From positions 1 to 10,369 of the forward strand of contig CALLKH010000252.1 in assembly GCA_938008425.1 (NCBI GenBank): DNA of 10,369 bases, read 5' to 3'. The notes under the pieces are model-generated. The model was given only the letters and a program-made list of their open reading frames with translations, did no database searches and was not told the DNA's origin. The translations under genes and the position numbers were made by a program. Positions within the stretch are counted from its first letter, which is position 1. Every line of letters begins with the position of its first letter. This document shows positions 1 through 4,829 of the stretch, piece after piece. This DNA is from an uncultured Planctomycetaceae bacterium. Its GTDB lineage: Bacteria > Planctomycetota > Phycisphaerae > UBA1845 > UTPLA1.

Positions 1-322
1 GGATGGCCGATCGAAGGCCCCAGACAAAATAGGCGAGTCCAAAGGCCGTCAGAAGCCAGCCTGCGAGCGCCCCCCGGGCGCTCTCGATTTCGCCAAGCCG
101 TTCCAACCCGAATCCCATCGTGATGCCGACGGCGCCCAGGATGGCTGAGCTGAGGACGTGCCCCGTTCCGCAGGCCAGCGTGATGGCGATGGTCTTTCGG
201 ACGGACCATCGCCCGATGCGGGCCATGGCAACGAACGGAACGTAGTGATCCGGGCCGGCGGCGGTGTGAAGAAAGCCGATGCTGACGGCCGTAAGGGCGA
301 ACGCGCTGGAGATGTCGGGCAT
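1..322 (-). CDS. NicO/UreH-like integral membrane transporter, N-terminal part (cut by window edge)
   Basis: The reading frame starts at the ATG at 322 and stays open to the left edge, giving 107 codons with no stop. The protein is hydrophobic, with likely membrane helices at about residues 5-23, 42-70 and 86-104. Residues 19-30 (HTAAGPDHYVPF) hold a His-x5-Asp-His motif inside the first helix, and a second histidine follows in GTGHVLSS (52-59). This pattern is typical of the NicO/NiCoT and UreH-like transmembrane families, whose better-known members move nickel, cobalt or other small ions; the substrate here is not determined. The ribosome binding site is weak (GGAA about 9 nt upstream). An in-frame GTG at 340 would add six residues, but the ATG fits the usual short N-terminus before helix 1. 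It lies 117 bp downstream of the HDOD gene on the same strand and could be co-transcribed. Family assignment is fairly sure, substrate unknown. Confidence 0.72.
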   Translation of the reverse strand, partial: MPDISSAFALTAVSIGFLHTAAGPDHYVPFVAMARIGRWSVRKTIAITLACGTGHVLSSAILGAVGITMGFGLERLGEIESARGALAGWLLTAFGLAYFVWGLRSAI

Positions 323-336
323 GTAACGATTCCATT

Positions 337-354
337 GCACGGTACAAGTCGTGC
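337..354. promoter_or_regulatory. Short inverted repeat upstream of the transporter gene
   Basis: GCACG (337-341) and CGTGC (350-354) form a perfect 5-bp inverted repeat with an 8-nt spacer. It sits 14 bp before the transporter start. On the minus strand it is not followed by a T-run, so it is not an intrinsic terminator for the HDOD gene. It could be an operator half-site pair or chance. The rest of the 323-439 gap shows nothing else I can support. Confidence 0.2.
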
Positions 355-439
355 GATTTTCATGGAATCGTAGCTGGCGAGGCGCCGGGTGTATAGGCAG
401 GCCGGTGGGTCAATCGAGGCCGTGAGCCGCCAATCAGCC

Positions 440-1315
440 TCAGGACGCGAAGATATTCTCCACGACCGCGACCTGGTCCGAAATCTGTTCGAGGACCGTC
501 AGGACTTTGTCCGGCGTTAGCTTGATGACGTCGTAGTATTCCGCCGGAATCTCTGCGGTCTCAGGGTAGGTGCAGAATCCGAGCTTCAGACGGCTGACAA
601 GAACATCTGCAACATAGACCAACGTGGGCAGTTCGCGATGGGCGGCGGCCAGTGCATCGGGCTTGTGGTGGTAGCCGATCGTCGTGCAGAGATTCTGGGG
701 AAATCGCCACTTGGCGGCGAGCGCTGAACCAAACGCCTGGTGGTCGGCGCCGATCAGTGCTTCCTCGATTTCGCAGAATTTTCCGCCGGTCGACTCGTAC
801 TTGGCGATGACTTCCGCGAGCTGTTTGCGGAACACCTGTCGCTCCACGAGAAGCCCGAGGTCCGCAATGATGCCGGCGAGAAAGCTCTCCTCGACGGCCG
901 GTCGGCCCTGGGCCGACGAGAGAAGTCGGGCGGTGACTCCCATCGAAATCGAGTGCTTCCAGACTTCGGAGCCGCTGAATCCTTCGATGGCCGGTCCGCT
1001 GTTGAAGAGGTGGGTCATCGAGGCGGCGATGGCGATGTTCTTGACCGCGGAAAGCCCGAGCAGCACGATCGCGCGATCGATGCTGGAGATCTGTCCCGGC
1101 AATCCGTAGAACGCCGAGTTCACGACCTTGAGGATGCGGGCGGAGAGCGCCGGATCGTTTCGAATGACTTCGTGAAGATCGCGCGCAGTCGATTTGGGAT
1201 TTTCGACGATCTGGATGATCTTGACCGTCACTTCCGGCAGCGTCGCGATTTCGCCGACATCGGCAATCGCCGAATCCACCAGAGCCTTACCGTTGAGTGT
1301 TCCCGCAGTCGCCAT
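440..1315 (-). CDS. HDOD-domain signalling protein
   Basis: A 291-residue protein made almost entirely of one HDOD domain (about residues 23-215) plus a helical tail. Recognisable family signatures are NSAFYGLP (66-73), the following DRAIVLLGLSAVKNIA (80-95), WKHS (119-122), and a segment near 184-206 with ADH and AAKWRFP. The place where a true HD phosphohydrolase carries a His-Asp pair reads IIADLG (149-154), so the metal-binding His is replaced by Ala. This loss is normal for HDOD proteins, which generally act as non-catalytic partners in signalling, motility or stress circuits. No receiver, GGDEF or other output domain is attached. The start at 1315 has GAGG about 9 nt upstream. It lies 113 bp downstream of neuB on the same strand, and read-through from neuAB is possible. 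The specific role is unknown; the domain call is firm. Confidence 0.9.
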   Translation of the reverse strand: MATAGTLNGKALVDSAIADVGEIATLPEVTVKIIQIVENPKSTARDLHEVIRNDPALSARILKVVNSAFYGLPGQISSIDRAIVLLGLSAVKNIAIAASMTHLFNSGPAIEGFSGSEVWKHSISMGVTARLLSSAQGRPAVEESFLAGIIADLGLLVERQVFRKQLAEVIAKYESTGGKFCEIEEALIGADHQAFGSALAAKWRFPQNLCTTIGYHHKPDALAAAHRELPTLVYVADVLVSRLKLGFCTYPETAEIPAEYYDVIKLTPDKVLTVLEQISDQVAVVENIFAS

Positions 1316-1346
1316 GAGTCATCCTCGCCGTGGGCAGTCGGTTTGC

Positions 1347-1367
1347 GCGGGACATGCCGCGTCCCGC
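1347..1367. promoter_or_regulatory. Perfect 7-bp inverted repeat between neuB and the HDOD gene
   Basis: GCGGGAC (1347-1353) and GTCCCGC (1361-1367) are perfect inverted copies around a 7-nt loop, in the 113-bp gap between neuB and the HDOD gene. As minus-strand RNA it would fold into a GC-rich hairpin 31 nt before the HDOD start. No T-run follows, so it is not a classical intrinsic terminator. It may attenuate read-through, protect an mRNA end, or be a protein site. Confidence 0.35.
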
Positions 1368-1428
1368 ATCATCCGGTTCCGGCTCTGTATCGGTCGGACA
1401 GGCCGGCGTGGTGAGAGCATTTGTCAGA

Positions 1429-2532
1429 TTACGATGTTACGGCGGTCGGCGGGGCGAACTGTTCGATTGCGGACCATAGCAGGGCGGAGTTTTCCGGAAT
1501 ATCCGACCTGGCGACGTGCCCGATAACCCGGTCCCAGTGCGTAACGAAAATGCCCTCGGTCGCGCGCTGGACGACGAGCATATCCTCACGGAGAGTCTCG
1601 CCGGCCGCGATCGGGCGGCGGGCGATGATCCGTCCCCTCGTGAGCCGGCGGATTTCATACTCGGCGTTTGAGGGCTCAAGCCGGCCGTTTCCGAGAAGGC
1701 GCTCGGCGCAGCGGATTTCCTCGACATAGGTCCGGAATTCCGCGGGATCGAGTGAGAAGAAATGATCCGGGCCTGCCTGATCGCGATTGAGTGTGAGGTG
1801 CTTTTCCAGCATGCAAGCGCCGGCCAGTACGGCATCGCCGCCGGTCTGGGTGTCCGCAGTGTGATCGCTGAAGCCCACGGGTACGCCGAAACGGGCGTGA
1901 AGCGTTCGAATGCACTTGAGGCGTGCGTCGTTCAGGCGCGTGGGATAGGCCGACACGCAGTGTAGAAGGATCAGCCGGTCGCCCGCGCCGCGCCCTCGAA
2001 TCAATTCCACCGCGGCGGCGATTTCCTTCTCTTCGCTCGCCCCGGTGGAAACGACGAGCGGAAGCCCCGTGGCGCAGGCGGCTCGCAAGAGCGGCACGTT
2101 GACGAGATCGGGGCTGGCGATCTTGAGCGCTGATACGCCAATGACCTCGGCGAGCCACTTGAGTTCATCAAGGCCGAAGGGTGTCGCCAGAAACGTGATG
2201 CCGGCCTCGCGGGCGTAATGGGCCAGCGCCTTGAAGTCGCTTTCGCTCAGTTCCAGGCGCCCGAGCATCTCGCGCTGGCTGGAGCTTTCGCGATCGTTGG
2301 CGGTCTGGTACTGACACTTGGGGGCGTCGGCCGCGACCAGGCGATCGGCGCGGAAATACTGGAACTTCACCGCATCCGCGCCGGTCGATCGGGCGGCGTC
2401 GATCAGCCGTCGCGCCTCGTCCATCGATCCATTGTGATTCACGCCGGCCTCGGCGATGACGTAGGCTGGAAGTCCATCGCCGACGAGTCGGCCGGCGATA
2501 TCGATGAGCGGAAGTCGCTGCTGGCAGTTCAT
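1429..2532 (-). CDS. neuB: N-acetylneuraminate (nonulosonate) synthase, NeuB family, with SAF domain
   Basis: NeuB-type enzymes condense phosphoenolpyruvate with an N-acetylated six-carbon sugar (ManNAc or a dideoxy relative) to make a nine-carbon acid in the cytoplasm. The 367-residue length is normal. The TIM-barrel domain (about 20-285) shows AEAGVNHNG (27-35), KFQ (56-58), ATPFG (116-120), KIAS (137-140), HCVSAYPT (191-198), GFSDHT (220-225), EKHLTL (243-248) and DHFFSL (256-261), including the conserved metal- and PEP-site residues. A C-terminal SAF (antifreeze-like) domain spans about 293-355, beginning near LTRGRIIARRPI. Its ATG overlaps the neuA stop by 4 nt (ATGA), with AAAGG about 10 nt upstream, so the two genes are translationally coupled. 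Sequence alone does not tell sialic from legionaminic or pseudaminic acid synthesis, and no neuC-like epimerase/hydrolase is present in the window. Confidence 0.93.
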   Translation of the reverse strand: MNCQQRLPLIDIAGRLVGDGLPAYVIAEAGVNHNGSMDEARRLIDAARSTGADAVKFQYFRADRLVAADAPKCQYQTANDRESSSQREMLGRLELSESDFKALAHYAREAGITFLATPFGLDELKWLAEVIGVSALKIASPDLVNVPLLRAACATGLPLVVSTGASEEKEIAAAVELIRGRGAGDRLILLHCVSAYPTRLNDARLKCIRTLHARFGVPVGFSDHTADTQTGGDAVLAGACMLEKHLTLNRDQAGPDHFFSLDPAEFRTYVEEIRCAERLLGNGRLEPSNAEYEIRRLTRGRIIARRPIAAGETLREDMLVVQRATEGIFVTHWDRVIGHVARSDIPENSALLWSAIEQFAPPTAVTS

Positions 2533-3302
2533 GAAGACGAGACCTTTCGGCGATCGGCGTGCATCGCGCGGGTGAATGTGTCGGGCGCTTCGCGCAGTCG
2601 TTTTTCGATCAGGGCCTGGGCGAAGTGGAGATCCTCCTCGGAGTCGACGTCGATGGTCGGCCCGCCCTCGGAAATCACTGCTCGTCGATCGGCGCCGAGG
2701 AAGTGATGTGCATCCTGTGGCGACGTGTTGAAGAGCGACGCCCGGGTGACGGCCAGCACTGCGCCGTCGTGATAGTAAAGTGATTCGAGGTCCTGCCGGC
2801 GATAGATGCAGTTCTTTCGATACTGCACGAGCCGGTCGCCTTCGAGCCTGTGCAGCCAGTCCGGGTGCTGCTTGTCGACCGGCTTGATGCTTCGCACCGA
2901 GTCGCAGCCGGTGGTGAGCAGGTGATTCACCGCTGTATCGATTACGCCGGGGGCGCGGATGGGCACGTTACCGTAGAGAATCGCGACGTGCGTCACGGCG
3001 CGGTGCGAACATTCATAGGTTTCAACTGCATGACGAACGGCCGAGTCAACCGTTGCGGTGTCGTGAGCGAGTTCGGACGGCCGATCGACCACGAAGATGC
3101 CCATGAACCGGGCAACATCGGCGGCCTTGGCCAGGTCGGTCGTGACGCAGACGTCGTCGATCCGGCGGGACGCCTTCGCCTCGGAGAGCGTGTAGGCGAT
3201 CATCGGCCGACCGGCGATGGGGAGAACGTTTTTGGACGGGAGACCCTTGCTGCCCGCACGGGCCAGAACGACGGCGAGGACGTGGGATTTCGCTTCTTTC
3301 AT
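2529..3302 (-). CDS. neuA: CMP-nonulosonate cytidylyltransferase (NeuA-like)
   Basis: This 257-residue cytoplasmic enzyme should activate the NeuB product with CTP to a CMP-sugar. It has the GT-A-like cytidylyltransferase fold: the CTP-binding signature LARAGSKGLPSKN (13-25), TTDLAKAADVAR (54-65), RPSELA (74-79), DGAVLAVTR (179-187) and the metal-binding segment DVDSEED (218-224). The family's usual motif resembling LQPTSPLR is here ILYGNVPIR (108-116), a clear departure in a nucleotide/sugar-contacting loop. The protein lacks the extra C-terminal phosphatase-like domain seen in some animal and bacterial homologues. No good Shine-Dalgarno sequence precedes the ATG at 3302; two tiny overlapping ORFs lead into it instead. 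It is the first gene of the neuAB unit and is divergent from the desulfurase gene. The family is firm; the exact nonulosonic acid is not. Confidence 0.9.
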   Translation of the reverse strand: MKEAKSHVLAVVLARAGSKGLPSKNVLPIAGRPMIAYTLSEAKASRRIDDVCVTTDLAKAADVARFMGIFVVDRPSELAHDTATVDSAVRHAVETYECSHRAVTHVAILYGNVPIRAPGVIDTAVNHLLTTGCDSVRSIKPVDKQHPDWLHRLEGDRLVQYRKNCIYRRQDLESLYYHDGAVLAVTRASLFNTSPQDAHHFLGADRRAVISEGGPTIDVDSEEDLHFAQALIEKRLREAPDTFTRAMHADRRKVSSS

Positions 3303-3342
3303 ATCATGGTCATCGGCGGCCTGCGGTGTGGTGCTTGATCAT
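3299..3342 (-). promoter_or_regulatory. Chain of two tiny leader ORFs coupled to the neuA start
   Basis: On the minus strand an ATG at 3342 opens a 10-codon ORF (MIKHHTAGRR) whose TGA (3312-3310) overlaps a second ATG at 3313. That second ORF is only four codons (MTMI), and its TGA (3301-3299) overlaps the neuA ATG at 3302. Both junctions are ATGA overlaps, the same arrangement as neuA-neuB. GAGG touches the first ATG directly, which is too close for a normal ribosome binding site, so translation of the leader is uncertain. The arrangement is seen directly; any regulatory role is inference. Confidence 0.25.
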
Positions 3343-3375
3343 CCTCGCGGGGCGGGAGAAGATGGCTTTATTCGC

Positions 3376-3404
3376 TGTATCAGCGGCGTTCACGCAGCTT
3401 TCAA
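3376..3404 (-). promoter_or_regulatory. neuA: Candidate sigma70-type promoter for neuAB
   Basis: Read on the minus strand, TTGAAA (3404-3399) is followed after 17 bp by GATACA (3381-3376). The -35 matches consensus at 5 of 6 bases and the -10 at 3 of 6. A small palindrome, CGCTG-TAT-CAGCG (3373-3385), overlaps the proposed -10. It lies in the 121-bp region shared with the divergent desulfurase gene. I saw no convincing plus-strand promoter there. Confidence 0.3.
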
Positions 3405-3423
3405 CCCGACAGGCGGTTCGATC

Positions 3424-4560
3424 ATGATCTATCTGGACTACAACGCCACCACGCCCGTCGCTCCGGCCGTCGCGGAGGCGATGAAGCCCTATCTCGAGGG
3501 CGAGTTTGGAAACCCGAACAGCGGCCACGCATTCGGCCGCCGGACGCGCGAGGCGATGGAAGGGGCCCGGGCATCGGTCGCTTCGCTCGTCGGAGCCGCG
3601 CCGGAAGAGATCATCTTGATGAGCGGCGGCACCGAGGCGAGCAACATGGCGATCAAGGGCGTCGCGCTGCTTCGCGAGTCGGCCGGAAAGCACTTCGTGA
3701 CCACGAACGTGGAGCACCCGGCGACGCTCGGCCCGATGAAATGGCTTTCGCGATGGGGATTCTCGCAGACGGAGGTTGCAGCCGACTCGACCGGCCGGGT
3801 GGATCCCGACGACATTCGCAAGGCGATTCGTGATGACACGATTCTCATCAGTGTGATGCACGCCCAGAACGAGGTCGGCACCCTTGAGCCGATCGCCGAG
3901 ATCGGGCGTATCGCTCGGGAGCGCGGCGTGCTGTTCCACGTCGATGCCGCGCAGTCGATCGGCAAAGTGCCGGTCAATGTGGATGAGATGAACGCGGACT
4001 TCCTTTCGATCGCAGGCCACAAGTTCTATGCGCCAAAGGGCATCGGGGCGCTCTACGTGCGGAAGGGAATTCAAATCGATCCGCTGGTTCACGGCGCGGC
4101 GCAGGAGTCCGGCCGGCGCGGCGGCACCGAGAACGCCATGATGGCGGTGGGCATTGGCAAGGCCGCGGAGCTGTCGATCGAGTATCTCAAGAAGCCGGAG
4201 CATGATCGTCTGCGAAAGCGATTCTGGAATGCGCTTTCGGCCGCGTTCGGCGATCGCGTGCTGCTCAACGGCCATCCGACGCACTGCCTGCCGACGACGG
4301 TCAGCGTCAGTTTCCCGGGCCTCGTCGGCGGCGAGGTTCTCGCAAAGATGGAAGGGGTCTATGCCTCGACCGGGGCCGCTTGCCACGCGGGCGATGCCAA
4401 GCCCTCGCGGGTGCTCATGGCGATGAATATGCCGATCGAGCGGGCCGTTGGAACGATTCGATTCAGCGTGGGCCGGCCGACGACGGAATCGGAGATCGAC
4501 CGGGTCGTGGAGATGCTGAAGGCGGCGGTCGGGCAGGCTCGGCCGGCCGCGGCGCGCTGA
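3424..4560 (+). CDS. Cysteine desulfurase, NifS/IscS family (class V aminotransferase fold), selenocysteine-lyase-like C-terminus
   Basis: This PLP enzyme of 378 residues removes sulfur (or possibly selenium) from cysteine (or selenocysteine) as an enzyme-bound persulfide for Fe-S clusters, tRNA thiolation or related uses. Motifs in order: MIYLDYNATTP (1-11), NPNSGHAFGRR (30-40), SGGTEASNMAIKG (67-79), EHP with the conserved His98, NEVGTLEPI (149-157), HVDAAQ with PLP-binding Asp174, AGHKFYAPKGIGALY with the PLP lysine Lys200, RGGTEN (232-237) and ASTGAACHAG with catalytic Cys320. The start at 3424 is chosen because the family begins at MIYLDYN, and AGGCGG lies 7 nt upstream; a longer frame open from 3217 adds only unrelated residues. 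The tail after the cysteine (CHAGDAKPSRVL, then IRFSVGRPTT) resembles mammalian selenocysteine lyase more than IscS. No iscU, sufE or selD neighbour is visible, so the sulfur acceptor is unknown. Confidence 0.92.
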   Translation: MIYLDYNATTPVAPAVAEAMKPYLEGEFGNPNSGHAFGRRTREAMEGARASVASLVGAAPEEIILMSGGTEASNMAIKGVALLRESAGKHFVTTNVEHPATLGPMKWLSRWGFSQTEVAADSTGRVDPDDIRKAIRDDTILISVMHAQNEVGTLEPIAEIGRIARERGVLFHVDAAQSIGKVPVNVDEMNADFLSIAGHKFYAPKGIGALYVRKGIQIDPLVHGAAQESGRRGGTENAMMAVGIGKAAELSIEYLKKPEHDRLRKRFWNALSAAFGDRVLLNGHPTHCLPTTVSVSFPGLVGGEVLAKMEGVYASTGAACHAGDAKPSRVLMAMNMPIERAVGTIRFSVGRPTTESEIDRVVEMLKAAVGQARPAAAR

Positions 4561-4608
4561 GTCGGCGGGGATGCCGTCTGGATTGAGCGGCTGCGGCGGG
4601 GTTGGCGC

Positions 4609-4642
4609 AAGAAAAAGCCCGGACACTTTTGGGTGCCCGGGC
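4609..4642 (-). terminator. Rho-independent terminator of tRNA-Asp
   Basis: On the minus strand GCCCGGGCAC (4642-4633), loop CCAAAA and GTGTCCGGGC (4626-4617) form a 10-bp stem with one G-U pair, followed at once by TTTTTCTT (4616-4609). It begins 13 nt after the tRNA 3' end. On the plus strand the same hairpin lacks a T-run, so it does not clearly terminate the convergent desulfurase transcript. Nothing else is seen at 4561-4608. Confidence 0.85.
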
Positions 4643-4655
4643 GATCGGGGGCTCA

Positions 4656-4729
4656 CGAGGCTGACGGGGCTCGAACCCGCAACCTCCGGCGTGACAGGCC
4701 GGCGCTCTGACCAATTGAGCTACAGCCCC
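4656..4729 (-). tRNA. tRNA-Asp (anticodon GTC)
   Basis: The minus strand folds as a complete 74-nt cloverleaf. The acceptor stem is GGGGCTG/CAGCCTC with one G-U pair, and the D-arm is GCTC-AATTGGTCA-GAGC. The anticodon arm is CCGGC-CTGTCAC-GCCGG, with anticodon GTC at 4695-4693. The variable loop is AGGTT, and the T-arm is GCGGG-TTCGAGC-CCCGT with a terminal G-U pair. The discriminator base is G, as expected for tRNA-Asp. CCA is not encoded, so the CCA end must be added by tRNA nucleotidyltransferase. Confidence 0.97.
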
Positions 4730-4783
4730 TGGGTGCTGTTATCAGACCCGCACGGCGTCCGCCGACGAATCCGAAGATCGGAA

Positions 4784-4812
4784 AAAGTACATCCGGCGGT
4801 GGGGGATGTCAA
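4784..4812 (-). promoter_or_regulatory. Candidate sigma70-type promoter of tRNA-Asp
   Basis: Minus strand: a perfect -35 TTGACA (4812-4807), a 17-bp spacer, then TACTTT (4789-4784) as a weak -10. Transcription would begin near 4776, about 47 nt before the mature tRNA 5' end. The -35 lies only 17 bp beyond the phosphorylase stop codon. No terminator separates the two, so read-through from the phosphorylase gene may also feed the tRNA. Confidence 0.55.
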
Positions 4813-4829
4813 GGCCGCCGGGCGTCGCA

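Noticed and set aside
740..1414. 224-codon plus-strand ORF antisense to the HDOD gene
   Set aside because: It is a shadow frame: acidic/Arg-rich composition, no motifs, and the opposite strand encodes a full HDOD domain.
3217..3423. Upstream extension of the desulfurase to an ATG at 3217
   Set aside because: The added residues overlap neuA in antisense and are unlike any desulfurase. The family starts at MIYLDYN, and a ribosome binding site lies right before 3424.
4617..4642. Bidirectional terminator also serving the desulfurase
   Set aside because: The T-run is present only on the minus-strand side; on the plus strand the stem is followed by GATCGGGGG.
3310..4656. 448-codon open frame on the minus strand across the desulfurase gene
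   Set aside because: It is antisense to a clear NifS-family gene, Arg/His rich and without recognisable domains. Its last codons supply the tiny leader ORF upstream of neuA, but the long frame itself is not a gene.
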